Counted from the first letter of the stretch, positions 33,817-43,124 are shown. The stretch: DNA of 64,000 nucleotides from Sedimenticola hydrogenitrophicus (GCF_029017505.1 NZ_JAQGEI010000003.1:124001-188000), one strand, 5' to 3'. Program-made: numbers and translations. Notes: generated from the sequence alone by a model not told the origin.

Positions 33817-33993
33817 TTACTCTGGTGCCGGTGGCGGTGAGCGCTTGACTGGCGTTTGCACTTCATAACCCTCGTCCTTCAACAGATAACCGGCGGTTCC
33901 GCCCACGGCGGCACCGACCAGGAAACCACAGCCCTGGACAAGCGTGCTGAGCGCCAGGACAACTATTGCGATAAATGACGTTTTTTTCCTCAT
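33817..33993 (-). CDS. Small lipoprotein, 58 residues
   Basis: Short frame with an excellent ribosome site (GCAGGAG, seven bases before ATG 33993). The product MRKKTSFIAIVVLALSTLVQ continues GCGFLVGAAVGGTAGYLLKD and ends in a proline-rich tail. Basic start, hydrophobic core and a cysteine after VQG fit a lipoprotein signal, cleaved before C22; the following GxxxGGTAG pattern is a glycine-zipper. So a mature peptide of about 37 residues would be anchored to a membrane. No family recognised. Between the EF-hand and PRC-barrel genes, same strand. Confidence 0.7.
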   Translation of the reverse strand: MRKKTSFIAIVVLALSTLVQGCGFLVGAAVGGTAGYLLKDEGYEVQTPVKRSPPPAPE

Positions 33994-34032
33994 ATTGATT
34001 CTCCTGCTCTGTCTCTGCCGTGGGGGATCAAT

Positions 34033-34060
34033 AAAAAAGCGGGAGCCAGGCTCCCGCTGT
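34033..34060 (-). terminator. Rho-independent terminator after the PRC-barrel gene
   Basis: On the minus strand AGCGGGAGCC-TG-GCTCCCGCT is followed directly by TTTTTTATTG, a classical terminator. It stands about 215 bp past the PRC-barrel stop and 40 bp before the small lipoprotein start, so it separates the two transcription units. Confidence 0.8.
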
Positions 34061-34273
34061 TGGTGAAATCCCCCAGGTGCGTAGTGCGCTAAAAACCTTC
34101 TCCCCCGGGGCCGGATTCAAATCCCTTTGAAAACCGGGCGTCAACTCAAACTGCCTGCCCGATCCGACGCCGGTCCCGTGAGAAAACCGGTTATGGCGAC
34201 ACCCTACCTTACAGTGAGGTCCCCACCATCCGCTGCCACACTACCGTGCCAGCGAGAAGCGGAGTACCAGCCG

Positions 34274-34903
34274 TCAGTTACTCTGCTGCTCCTTCGGCTG
34301 TTGCTGCTGCTCCGGCTCTTGTGGTTGCTGCTCGAATGCTGAGAATTCACTGATGGGCCGGTCATCCGGCTGGACGATAACATATTGATCTTCAGTGTAT
34401 TCTTCACGGGCGGCCAACTCTTCCTGGGTAGCGCTGAGATGCAGTTTCTGCTCCTCCAGGCGCAGTTCGCTGAGCGGTACCACATGCTTGCTGCCGCCAA
34501 TGAGTCCCAGGAAACCACCGGTGGAGATGACGGCGTAGATGTCAGCGCCGCCTCGGTCACTCACCACATCACTGATCCTTCCGATCGCCTCGCCGTCGCT
34601 GCCGATCACCTCCTGTCTGTGCAGGTCATCGGGTGTCAAGGCCAGCATGGAGTTGACCTCGTCGGCTGCGGGTTGCTCGGTCCCGGCCTGTTCATCCGTG
34701 GCTGCGGGTTGCTCGGTCCCGACCTGTTCATCCATCGGCTGTGGGGTGCTCGGGGAAGACTGTGGAGCCTCCTGTACCGGCTGCTCCGGTGTCATTCCCG
34801 GGGCCTCGGGCGCTTGTGCTGCATGTTCCGCACCCAGGACGGGCCCGGCGATCAGGGCGGCGATAGCGCCGGCCAGTAGTGTTTTACGATATCCCTTATT
34901 CAT
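34274..34903 (-). CDS. Exported PRC-barrel protein with a duplicated acidic spacer
   Basis: 209 residues: signal peptide (about 1-24), a Pro/Glu/Gln-rich spacer (about 25-85), a PRC-barrel domain (about 92-165; VIGSDGEAIGRISDVVSDRGGADIYAVISTGGFLGLIGG), and a Gln-rich tail (QQPQEPEQQQQPKEQQSN). In the spacer a 12-residue unit, DEQVGTEQPAAT / DEQAGTEQPAAD, is repeated, coded by a 36-bp tandem duplication near 34668-34735. GGAGG precedes ATG 34903. PRC-barrels bind polyanions or proteins at membranes; here the location is periplasmic and the partner is unknown. Confidence 0.85.
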   Translation of the reverse strand: MNKGYRKTLLAGAIAALIAGPVLGAEHAAQAPEAPGMTPEQPVQEAPQSSPSTPQPMDEQVGTEQPAATDEQAGTEQPAADEVNSMLALTPDDLHRQEVIGSDGEAIGRISDVVSDRGGADIYAVISTGGFLGLIGGSKHVVPLSELRLEEQKLHLSATQEELAAREEYTEDQYVIVQPDDRPISEFSAFEQQPQEPEQQQQPKEQQSN

Positions 34904-35209
34904 AACTTCCTCCTGCCTTTCGGCACCGTTTGAATTAGCCCCACCGTATCGAAATCCGATGCGGTGGGTTCCGTTCACTACCTGTTCTGCAATTTACTTG
35001 CCAGAATTGATGGGAGGCTAAAGCCGGGGTGCACAAGCCTTAGCGGACGGGGGTTCTGGAGGGGTAAGCGGCCACAGCGGGAAGCTGCCGGGATATGTGT
35101 GGCGGAGGGGCGGCGAATTTGCCTGGCATAGTCCCGCTTTCCGTCGCCGGACGGCGACGGAATTTAACCGGGCATGCGGGAGGGCGGATGGATTAGCTGT
35201 CGCGGCGGT

Positions 35210-35707
35210 TCACTTATCCGGTGCGCTGGCCAGCAGTTCGGGGTTGACACAGTTGCTGAGCTTCAGGTTCGGGGGTTCGAAGGAGAAGATAAACGGCGCG
35301 GCCTGTTTCAGGGCGCTCAGACCCAGGATCTGGCGTGTCTTGCCGGGGAACACCGCCGCCTCTACATTGCTGAGATGGCAACCACCGCCGATATTGAGAC
35401 TGGCCAGGCGATACACCGGAACCACCATTTCGGTGCCGTTGGCCAGAATGCCGATCAGGTCACGCAGATATTGAGCCTGCTTGGTGCGCTGCAGTTCCGC
35501 CAGCGTCACCTCATTGATGGTGGTGTAGCCGGAACCGGTATCCACCATGAATTCCATGGCTTCCAGATCGCCGGCCACCGCCGTGACGTAATAGGTGGTG
35601 GCGTTGCCGGCGCGCATCGGGATGCTGGTGCCGAATTCGGCGGCTACGGCAGTAGCACCGAAGATCAGCGCGCACACTCCAGTGAAGGTTGTCATCAGAA
35701 TTTTCAT
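35210..35707 (-). CDS. Retropepsin-like aspartic protease, periplasmic
   Basis: 165 residues: signal peptide (about 1-23, TAVAAE) and a single-lobe aspartyl protease domain with catalytic motif MVDTGSGYTTI (D about 56), a flap region around ANGTEMVVPVYRL, and the ILGLSALKQ segment equivalent to the ILG strand of clan AA. Such proteins act as homodimers. Two cysteines in the mature part (C110 and C152 approximately) could pair. The gene stands alone in a run of small exported proteins. Confidence 0.82.
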   Translation of the reverse strand: MKILMTTFTGVCALIFGATAVAAEFGTSIPMRAGNATTYYVTAVAGDLEAMEFMVDTGSGYTTINEVTLAELQRTKQAQYLRDLIGILANGTEMVVPVYRLASLNIGGGCHLSNVEAAVFPGKTRQILGLSALKQAAPFIFSFEPPNLKLSNCVNPELLASAPDK

Positions 35708-36317
35708 GGTTCACTAACTCGTGTCGGGTTTAGTAGGACCTGTACACTCCAACAGGCAAGCCTGCGTAAAATTGATTCCCAATATTTAAACCTTGGATAT
35801 CTATGGGAATAATCTATCACTCATTGTATCGGCGGTCGGTTGGTAATCTTTAACGGTAGAGATCCATCCCTATGGCTTCTTATATCATGGGTCTGCCCGG
35901 AAAACACCTGGCGAGCGTCTTCGGATGGCCAGGAAATGGCACCGGATCACATCACAAAAGTGGAAGCTATTTCCCGGCTGAATGAACGAATCCCGTTTTT
36001 TCAGAATAGGGTTACCTGGTCAGTGCCCCTAGCCGTCATGGTCCGCTGCTGCCCATACCGCGTAAAATGAATTAAATATCATTAAAAACAAATGCTTGTG
36101 GACTGTTATGGTGTGTCGTTGGATGGCCGTAAACCATGAATTAACAAGGGAAATATCATCAGGAGGGTGGCTCGGACTCACCCTCCACGATCCGTTTTTC
36201 CGAATCAGGCGAGGTAGGCGCGAGCCGATTATTTATATCGGATTGCGTATCTGTTTGCGTTGGTTTGTCGCTGATCCCGACAAACCGGGGGAGTAAAGTT
36301 CCTGTCACTGTTCCGCT
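35708..36317. other. AT-rich gene-free gap of 610 bp
   Basis: Clearly lower GC than the flanks with runs such as AATTAAATATCATTAAAAAC near 36071. No convincing gene or RNA is seen on either strand. The base composition would suit promoters, and the upstream side could serve the aspartic protease gene, but no clear -35/-10 pair stands out. Confidence 0.4.
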
Positions 36318-39300
36318 TCAGTCATCTGCTTCCAGCGTTGTGATCTCCTGCAGGATGCGCAGGGCCCGTTCATAGTCAAATCGGTCGAGCCGCCGGGTAA
36401 ATTCCCCGTAGCGACTGCCCAGCCTGAGGCGCAGCAGGTCGGCTGAGCCGCGGGCCAGCTGATTGGCACGGGTGTTATCCTCACCGAGCAGGCGCTCCAG
36501 CTCCTTGAAGAGCTGCGCCGACTGTTCCCGGGTGATGCCGGTGGGGGGCGGTTCGGAAGCCGTTTTACCGGGTAGTCCATCTATCACCCCGACCAGTTGT
36601 CCCAGTGCCTGCTCACACTGCCGGAGCAAGCGATCGCACGCGGCGGGCGCCGCCTCTTTCCGCAGTGCCTGGTCCAGCGCGCCGGTCAATTCGGCAACCC
36701 CATCGGCACCCAGGGTGGCGGCGACCCCCTTCAGTTCATGGCTCAGCTGTTGGGCCGCCCGGCTGTTCTCCTGTTCCAGCAGGCGCTTTATCTCCGCTAT
36801 ATCCCCGCGGTGGGTATCGGCAAACATGTGCAGCAGCTGCTGATATCTAGCCGGATTCTGCTGGACGGCGGCGATGCCCTGGGCGGGATTCAGCCCGGGG
36901 ATGTTGGTCAGATGGGCGGGGATGGCGTCCAAGGGGAGCTGCCAGGACCTTTCCCCGGACGTGGTGCCGGATGGAGCGGTGGACTCCGCCCCCCGCTCAG
37001 GTGGTTCGAGCCAGCGCAGCAGGGTGGTGTAGAGGTCCTCCGGGTTTACCGGCTTGGCGACAAAATCGTTCATCCCGGCATCCAGACAGGCGCGCCGGTC
37101 CTCATCGAAGACGTTGGCGGTCATCGCCAGGATCGGCAGGTCGGCGTTGTCGGGTCGTGCACGCAGCGCCCGGGTCGCGGTCAGGCCGTCCATCTCCGGC
37201 ATCTGCACATCCATCAACACCAGGTCATAGCGGTTGGCCGAGGCCTTCTCCAGGGCAATGCGGCCGTTTTCCGCCGTGTCAACCGACAGGCCGACCCCAT
37301 GCAGCAGTTCCAGGGCCACCTCCCGGTTGATCGGGTTGTCTTCGGCCAGCAGAAGGCGGCGGCGGGCATGTTTCCGGCGCAGCTGGGATTCGGCGTCGCG
37401 TGGCGTGGCGATCGATTCGCCGGTCATGATGCCATGCCCGCGCTGCAGCCAGACGGCAAACCAGAAGCGGCTGCCCTTCCCGGGCTGGCTCTCGACCCCG
37501 CTATCACCCCCCATCATGAGCGCCAGTCGACGGGTAATGGCCAGCCCGAGACCGGTGCCGCCAAAGCGGCGGGTGGTGGAGATGTCTGCCTGCTCGAAGG
37601 ACTGGAACAGTTTCGACAGCTCTTCCGGGGCGATTCCGATTCCGGTATCCCGCACCTCGAAGCGGATGTACAGCCGGTTGTCCAACTGATCCAGCAGCTG
37701 GGCACGCAGGGTGATGTTGCCCCGCTCGGTAAATTTGACCGCGTTGCTGGCGTAGTTGAGGAACGCCTGGCGCAACCGGGTCACATCGCCACGCAACCAG
37801 GCGGGGACATCATCGGTGTCGATCGTCACCGACAGGCCCTTGGCGTTGGCCGCTTCGCCAATCAGCGAACGGACATGGTCCAGTATCGAGGCGAGGGCGA
37901 AGTCGGTCTGTTCCAGTTCCAGCCGTCCGGCCTCGATTTTCGACAGGTCGAGCACGTCGTTGATGATCGACAGCAGATGCTGCGCGGCGCTGTCGATCTT
38001 GTCCAGGCGCTCGATCTGGCGCGGCGTGGCGTCGTCGCGGCGCAGCAGGTGGGTCAGTCCGAGGATGGCGTTCATCGGGGTGCGGATTTCATGGCTCATG
38101 TTGGCCAGGAAGGTGCTTTTGGCCTGGTTGGCGGTGTCGGCCAGGGCGCGTGCCACCTCCAGCTCCGCCGTGCGGCTGGCCACCAGCTCCTCCAGGTGAT
38201 GGCGGTGTCGGTCCAGCTCCTCGCCCAGGCGTTTCTTCTCGGTGATGTCCTCCTTGACCGCGACATAGTGGGAGATGCGTCCGTCGGGCTGGCGCAGCGG
38301 GGTGATGATGGCGAACTCCACGAACTCGCTGCCGTCACAGCGTCGATTGTGGAACTCGCCCTTCCAGGTGTGCCCTTCGGTCAAGGTCGTCCACATCTCT
38401 CGATAGGTCTCCGGCGGCGTCTTGCCGGTCTTCAGGATACGCGGATTGCGCCCCAACACCTCTTCCCGGCAGTAGCCGGTGTTCTGCACGAAGGTCTCGT
38501 TCACATATTCGATCTCGCCCTGCAGATTGGTGAACACGATGCTCTCCGGACTCTGCTCGACGGCCAGGGAGAGTTCGCGCAACTGCTCTTCGTCCTGGCG
38601 CCGCTGGGTTACGTCGGTGAAGGCACCCACCAGGCGCAACGGTTTGCCCTGGGGGTTGCGTGACACGATCTGCCCCTGGTCGAGCACCCAGAGGTAGCGG
38701 CCGTCGGCGTGGCGCAGACGGTACTCGGCGACATAGTGCGCTTCACTCCTGAAGGCGTCCTTGAGTCGGCTGTTGACCAGTTGCCGGTCGTCTGGATGGA
38801 TCAGCGCATAATAGAATTCGACCCCGTGCTCGGGCAGATCGTCGCTGATGCCCAGCAGTTCACACCAGCGCGGGTTGTGCTTGATCCGGCCGCTGGGCAG
38901 GTCCCAGTCCCAGACCGCCTCCTGGGTGGCGGCGAGGGCATAATTCAGCCGTGCCACGCTCTCCTGCAGCTCGGTGTGGGCCGCTTCGGCGCGCGCCCGG
39001 GCGGCCAGCGCATCCTCCATCAGATTCAGTGCCGCCAGCCGCGCCTGGTGCTGCTCCTGCAGCATCGAAGCCTGCGCCTCACGCAGTCCCAGCTCGGCGC
39101 TGCGGCGGGCGCGGCGCTCTTGCGCATCCGCCAGCACGCGCTGGATGGCCGGCCAGAGTCGCACCAGGCTCTCCTTGAGGACAAAATCGTTCAGGCCCAA
39201 GTGCAACAGTTCCACCGCCGTCTCCTCGCCGACACTGCCGGATACCAGTACCACCGGCAGGTCGGGTTCGGCCGTGCGGACCCGCTGCAGGGTCTCGCGG

Positions 39301-39497
39301 AACTCCATGCCGGGGACGGAGTAGTCGGAGAGCAGCAGGTCCCAGCGGGTCTGCAGGGCCCCCTCCAGCTCCGTCTTGCTGGCGACACGCCGACACTCGA
39401 TGGCGATGCCTTGCTGACGCAGATGGCGTTCCAGCAGCAGGAAATCCGCTTCGCTATCCTCGATCACCAGCAATTTGAGGGGGACGTTCATCGCCAA
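36318..39497 (-). CDS. Hybrid sensor histidine kinase with receiver, PAS, second receiver and Hpt domains
   Basis: 1059-residue soluble multi-domain kinase. Order: receiver 1 (about 8-125, D58); coiled coil with a PAS_3-type fold (about 195-310, FYYALIHPDDRQLVNSRL); second PAS/PAC (about 315-435, VEQSPESIVFTNLQGEIEYVN); coiled coil; HisKA (FLANMSHEIRTPMNAI, H about 471); HATPase; receiver 2 (about 714-830, LVLMDVQMPEMDG); Hpt (about 880-975, QLSHELKGVAATLG). No membrane helix, so signals come through receiver 1 and the PAS sensors. TTG 39497 follows the previous stop directly and has GGAG six bases before; ATG 39491 is the alternative. It is the last gene of the 43-36 kb signalling cluster. 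Confidence 0.9.
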   Translation of the reverse strand: MAMNVPLKLLVIEDSEADFLLLERHLRQQGIAIECRRVASKTELEGALQTRWDLLLSDYSVPGMEFRETLQRVRTAEPDLPVVLVSGSVGEETAVELLHLGLNDFVLKESLVRLWPAIQRVLADAQERRARRSAELGLREAQASMLQEQHQARLAALNLMEDALAARARAEAAHTELQESVARLNYALAATQEAVWDWDLPSGRIKHNPRWCELLGISDDLPEHGVEFYYALIHPDDRQLVNSRLKDAFRSEAHYVAEYRLRHADGRYLWVLDQGQIVSRNPQGKPLRLVGAFTDVTQRRQDEEQLRELSLAVEQSPESIVFTNLQGEIEYVNETFVQNTGYCREEVLGRNPRILKTGKTPPETYREMWTTLTEGHTWKGEFHNRRCDGSEFVEFAIITPLRQPDGRISHYVAVKEDITEKKRLGEELDRHRHHLEELVASRTAELEVARALADTANQAKSTFLANMSHEIRTPMNAILGLTHLLRRDDATPRQIERLDKIDSAAQHLLSIINDVLDLSKIEAGRLELEQTDFALASILDHVRSLIGEAANAKGLSVTIDTDDVPAWLRGDVTRLRQAFLNYASNAVKFTERGNITLRAQLLDQLDNRLYIRFEVRDTGIGIAPEELSKLFQSFEQADISTTRRFGGTGLGLAITRRLALMMGGDSGVESQPGKGSRFWFAVWLQRGHGIMTGESIATPRDAESQLRRKHARRRLLLAEDNPINREVALELLHGVGLSVDTAENGRIALEKASANRYDLVLMDVQMPEMDGLTATRALRARPDNADLPILAMTANVFDEDRRACLDAGMNDFVAKPVNPEDLYTTLLRWLEPPERGAESTAPSGTTSGERSWQLPLDAIPAHLTNIPGLNPAQGIAAVQQNPARYQQLLHMFADTHRGDIAEIKRLLEQENSRAAQQLSHELKGVAATLGADGVAELTGALDQALRKEAAPAACDRLLRQCEQALGQLVGVIDGLPGKTASEPPPTGITREQSAQLFKELERLLGEDNTRANQLARGSADLLRLRLGSRYGEFTRRLDRFDYERALRILQEITTLEADD

Positions 39498-39938
39498 TCA
39501 ATGCTCCGGTGGCGAGATGTTGGTCGCCAGCCAGTAAACGCCCAGATGGGCCACGGTCGCGGCGAATTCGGCAAACACCACCGGCTTGCGCACAAAACTG
39601 TTGCAACCGCTTTCGTAGCTCCGCAGGCGGTCCCGCTCGTCATCCGAGGAGGTGAGTATCACCACCGGCAACAGGGCGGTCCTGGGGTCGCCGCGCAGCC
39701 GCTCCAGCACCTCCAGACCGGAGAGGCGCGGCAGGCCGATATCGAGCATCACCACGGTGGGCAGGACCGGTCCCTCCCGGTCGGCGAACTCGCCTTCCTG
39801 GAACAGGTAATCCAGCGCCTGCTGACCGTCCCGCACCACCTCCACCCGGTTGGCCAGGTTGGCGTTGCGCAGGGCGCGCAGGGCAAGCAGTTCATCCTGG
39901 GGATTGTCCTCCACCAGGAGGATCATCTTTTCATTCAT
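39498..39938 (-). CDS. Single-domain response regulator, Rcp1-like
   Basis: 146 residues that are one receiver: acidic residues E10-D11, phospho-acceptor D66 in VVMLDIGLP, switch residue in VILTSSDDE, and lysine in FVRKPVVFAEF. The wide loop after helix 2 and the overall form match Rcp1-type regulators that pair with hybrid or phytochrome kinases. AAGGAG lies seven bases before ATG 39938. Its stop touches the hybrid kinase start, so the two are coupled and probably exchange phosphate. Confidence 0.92.
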   Translation of the reverse strand: MNEKMILLVEDNPQDELLALRALRNANLANRVEVVRDGQQALDYLFQEGEFADREGPVLPTVVMLDIGLPRLSGLEVLERLRGDPRTALLPVVILTSSDDERDRLRSYESGCNSFVRKPVVFAEFAATVAHLGVYWLATNISPPEH

Positions 39939-40128
39939 CAAACGTCTCCTTGTCACTCGCTGCAGCATCCACGGTGGTGCTGTCCACGATGGTGCCGGGC
40001 AGGGAGAAGCGGAACAGCGCCCCCTTGCCCGGGTTGCGACCGGCCACAGAACTCAGGCCACCCAGTGACAGGCTGGCCGCCAGGGCCACGGCGAGAAAGG
40101 CGAGGCTGAGTCGGGTGGCTATCTGCAT
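39931..40128 (-). pseudogene. Histidine kinase reduced to its two ends by internal deletion
   Basis: A 65-codon frame in which residues 1-23 (MQIATRLSLAFLAVALAAS, then LSLGG) look like the first membrane helix of a sensor kinase, joined in frame to AGRNPGKGALFRFSLPGTIV, which is the closing strand of an HATPase_c domain (the GKG-xxFxFxLP ending). The roughly 400 or more residues expected between are gone. The stop overlaps the start of the receiver gene, the usual layout of kinase-receiver pairs. It may still be translated as a one-helix membrane peptide, but kinase function is impossible. Confidence 0.55.
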
Positions 40129-40209
40129 CAGGATCCTGTGTCGTTTATCATCCGTCGGGGGAGTGGCGTCGGTGGTCTGCCCCCCGGCTTGCAGGGCGGT
40201 GGATGCCGG

Positions 40210-42027
40210 TCATGATTCCCGATCCCCGCTTTGCCGATCCATGTCGTTGTCGAGAAAATTCAGTGGGTAGGGCGGTTCCTGGCCAAGCTGACGCGACAGT
40301 GCATTGATCTGGCGCTTGAGTTCAATCATGTCCAGTTCCCGTCCCACCGTGGCACGGTTGAAACGCTCCAGCTCCTCATTGCGCTGCGCCAGTTCCTCGG
40401 TCTGACGCTGGAGGGTTACCTCGAACTCCTTGCGCTCGGTGATGTCGCGTGACACCCCGTAAAGCCCCATGACTGCTCCGTGTTCATCGCGTAACGGGCC
40501 CTTGCTGGTGTGAAAAAAACGCTCGCTGCCATCGACCGATATGATCTCTTCGAATATCCGGTGTGCGCCGTCCGTCATCACCCGATGGTTGGCGGCGATC
40601 ATCTGCTCGGCCTTCTCCGCCGGAAACAGCGCCCGTTCGTCCTGGCCGAGCACTTCCCCGGCGGTCTTGCCGGTAAACTGCTGGGCGGCCCGGTTGAACA
40701 GGATGAAACGGCCGTCCAGATCCAGGGCGAAGATCGCGTCCTCGGAGGCGTCGGCGATGGCCCCCAGCAGCTTCAGTGCGTGCAGGCGATCAGTCTGGGC
40801 CTGGCGGGCGCTCTCGGCACGTACCAGTTGTTCGCGCTGGCGCAGCATCACCAGGCCGGCCCCGGCGACCAGCAGGGCGAGCAGGCTGGCCAGGCCGATC
40901 CAGAGGCTGCCCTCAATGGCCCCGTAGAGGAACTCGCTCCGATCCAGCTTGGCCAGCAGGAACCAGTCGGTCCCGGCGATCTCGCGCACCACGCCGATGG
41001 CCGGTTCATCGCGATAATCGAGACCTTTCACCAGGTCACCCTGGCGGACCTCGCCCCGCAGTACCTGCGCGGAGAGCAGTGCCAGGCTGCCCAGTGGCCG
41101 GCGCAAGCTCATCGCCGCGTCCGCGCGATGGCGCAGCTGGTTGAGATATTGCACCTGGTCACCCTCGCGTCGGAACAGGACGGTATCACCCGTATCGCTG
41201 GGTATCGGCCAGGTCTGCAGGACCGGGTAGAGCCACTCCGCCAGATCGATATGCAGCACCAGGTAGGGTACCGGCAGGGTGGTGGTGAGCGGCACCACGA
41301 AATCCAGATGGGTTGCACCGTTCGGGTGGCGATAGGGGCCGGCCTGGTGGATCTGCCGGTCCCGTTTGACCTGTTCCAGGGCCGTCCGCAGGACCGGGGC
41401 CGTCAGCTCCGGTACAGCGCCAGTGCCCAACAGGTAGCTGCCTTGCGGATCGAACAGCTCAATGGCGCTGAAGCCATGGCTGCCACGCATCTGTTCCAGG
41501 CGTGAGCGCAGGGCGTCCCGGGCGCGTTGGTCATTCCGCTCCTGCCAGCGTTGGAACTGCTCGGTAAAGAAGCTGTTGGACTGTATCAGGGCCGCCTCTT
41601 TCTCTCGCTCCAGGCGCCAGTCCGAGATCTGTCGCGACTTGAGATCGGCAATCACCTGCAGGCGGGCAAGCGCCTTCTCCTGTTCATGTTGCACCATGAA
41701 ACTGATGCCGGCACCGGCTGACAGGGCGATCAGGCCTGCCAGCAGCAGGAACTGGATCAAGGGTCGCCCCCCCAGGTGTACGGGGGCGGTTTCGTCGCTG
41801 CTGGCCAGTCGTCTCATCAATCCATAGAGCAGCAGCGAGGTGACCGCCACGAACACCCAGCCTTTCAGGGTGCTGACCAGGGTGAGGTTGGAGGTATCCT
41901 GGAACAGCCACGCCAGCGTCTTGTCCGAGAGCAGGATCCAGAGGGCGGCAAAGATGGCATAGATGAGAACGATATAGAGTATATATCCTTGGTTTATTTG
42001 GCTTTTCTTCGCGTGCTCCCGGGTCAT
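40210..42027 (-). CDS. Membrane PAS sensor protein lacking a kinase domain
   Basis: 605 residues. Helices near 15-40, 52-70 and 88-108, then an extracytoplasmic region (about 110-360) of dCache-like length, then a helix (about 368-392) and one PAS/PAC (about 425-530, IADASEDAIFALDLDGRFILFNRAAQQFTG ... GVSRDITERK). It ends in a coiled coil with NEELERFNRATVGRELDMIELKRQIN and PPYPLNFLDN, a C-terminal signature I recognise from proteins that stop after PAS. There is no HisKA, GGDEF or EAL. It must act through partners, most likely the receiver and hybrid kinase genes next to it. Start overlaps the HD-GYP stop (ATGA). Confidence 0.85.
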   Translation of the reverse strand: MTREHAKKSQINQGYILYIVLIYAIFAALWILLSDKTLAWLFQDTSNLTLVSTLKGWVFVAVTSLLLYGLMRRLASSDETAPVHLGGRPLIQFLLLAGLIALSAGAGISFMVQHEQEKALARLQVIADLKSRQISDWRLEREKEAALIQSNSFFTEQFQRWQERNDQRARDALRSRLEQMRGSHGFSAIELFDPQGSYLLGTGAVPELTAPVLRTALEQVKRDRQIHQAGPYRHPNGATHLDFVVPLTTTLPVPYLVLHIDLAEWLYPVLQTWPIPSDTGDTVLFRREGDQVQYLNQLRHRADAAMSLRRPLGSLALLSAQVLRGEVRQGDLVKGLDYRDEPAIGVVREIAGTDWFLLAKLDRSEFLYGAIEGSLWIGLASLLALLVAGAGLVMLRQREQLVRAESARQAQTDRLHALKLLGAIADASEDAIFALDLDGRFILFNRAAQQFTGKTAGEVLGQDERALFPAEKAEQMIAANHRVMTDGAHRIFEEIISVDGSERFFHTSKGPLRDEHGAVMGLYGVSRDITERKEFEVTLQRQTEELAQRNEELERFNRATVGRELDMIELKRQINALSRQLGQEPPYPLNFLDNDMDRQSGDRES

Positions 42028-43124
42028 GGTGAGGCGTTGTCGGAATAGCGTCTGGCGATGGCGACGAAATCCCCAAAGCCCGCCAGGAAGTTGTCCACCA
42101 TGTCCGGATCGAACTGGCTGCCACGGCCTTTGGCGATGATCTCCCGGGCCTCCGGAAAGGGTATCGGCGGTTTGTACACCCGTCGGGAGATCAGGGCATC
42201 GAATACATCGGCGATGGTCATCAGCCGTGCCGATACCGGGATGGCATCACCCGCCAGGCCGTCCGGATAGCCGCTGCCGTTCCAGTATTCGTGATGCCAG
42301 TGGGCGATCTCCTTGGCCAGGGTGAGAAATTTGACCGGCTTTTCCGCATCCCGCTCGGCCTGTTCCAGCGCCTCCGAGCCCAGTTTGGCATGGGTCTTCA
42401 TGATCACCCACTCCTCCGGCGTCAGCTTGCCGGGTTTCTGCAGGATGTGATCGGGGATGCCCACCTTGCCGATATCGTGCAGGGGCGCGGATTTTGCCAT
42501 CGAATCGACGATATGGTCGTCCAGGTAGGCCGAGAAGCGGGGGTGATTCCGCAGCCGCAGCGCCAGGGTACGGACATAACCCTGGGTGCGGTGCAGATGG
42601 TTGCCGGTCTCAGGATCGCGAGTCTCGGCGAGGCGGGCCAGGGCATGGATGCTGACATTCTGCACCAGCAGGTTTTCGCTCATGCGCCTCTGGATCTCGG
42701 CCTCCAGCCAGGCATTCTGGTCGGACAGCCGGTCGCGCGCCTGCTTCAGTTCCATCTGGGTATGCACCCGGGCCAGCACGATGGGGGGCACGATCGGTTT
42801 GGCGATGTAGTCCACCGCGCCCATCTCCAGCCCGCTCAGTTCCGCCTCGGTGCTGTCCATGGCGGTGATGAAGATGACAGGAATAGCGCGGGTGAGCGGG
42901 TCGGCACGCAGCCGGGAGAACACCTCGTGGCCATCCATCTCCGGCATCATCACATCCAGCAGGATCAGGTCGGGACGTGGATCCGTGCCGGCGATGCGCA
43001 GCGCCTTCTCGCCCGAGGTGGCGGCGCGGACCCGGTAGCGGGGTTGCAGCAGTTCGCTGAGCACCGTGAGGTTCTCCGGGGCGTCATCGACAATCAGGAT
43101 GGTCTGGTCATTGGTTTTCGGCAT
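42024..43124 (-). CDS. Receiver-HD-GYP protein (c-di-GMP phosphodiesterase)
   Basis: 366 residues: receiver (about 6-122, D57 in LILLDVMMPEMDG), linker helix, HD-GYP domain (about 160-355) with HDIGKVGIPD and HHEYWNGSGYPDGLAG, the latter carrying the GYP motif. All expected metal-binding residues are visible, so it should hydrolyse cyclic di-GMP when its receiver is modified. GGGAG lies before ATG 43124; the frame open to 43175 is less likely. First gene of a four-gene unit. Confidence 0.92.
   Translation of the reverse strand: MPKTNDQTILIVDDAPENLTVLSELLQPRYRVRAATSGEKALRIAGTDPRPDLILLDVMMPEMDGHEVFSRLRADPLTRAIPVIFITAMDSTEAELSGLEMGAVDYIAKPIVPPIVLARVHTQMELKQARDRLSDQNAWLEAEIQRRMSENLLVQNVSIHALARLAETRDPETGNHLHRTQGYVRTLALRLRNHPRFSAYLDDHIVDSMAKSAPLHDIGKVGIPDHILQKPGKLTPEEWVIMKTHAKLGSEALEQAERDAEKPVKFLTLAKEIAHWHHEYWNGSGYPDGLAGDAIPVSARLMTIADVFDALISRRVYKPPIPFPEAREIIAKGRGSQFDPDMVDNFLAGFGDFVAIARRYSDNASP

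Noticed and set aside
34204-35021. Several long frames on the plus strand opposite the PRC-barrel gene.
   Set aside because: They are antisense shadows of a GC-rich gene: low-complexity Ser/Pro/Ala composition and no ribosome sites.
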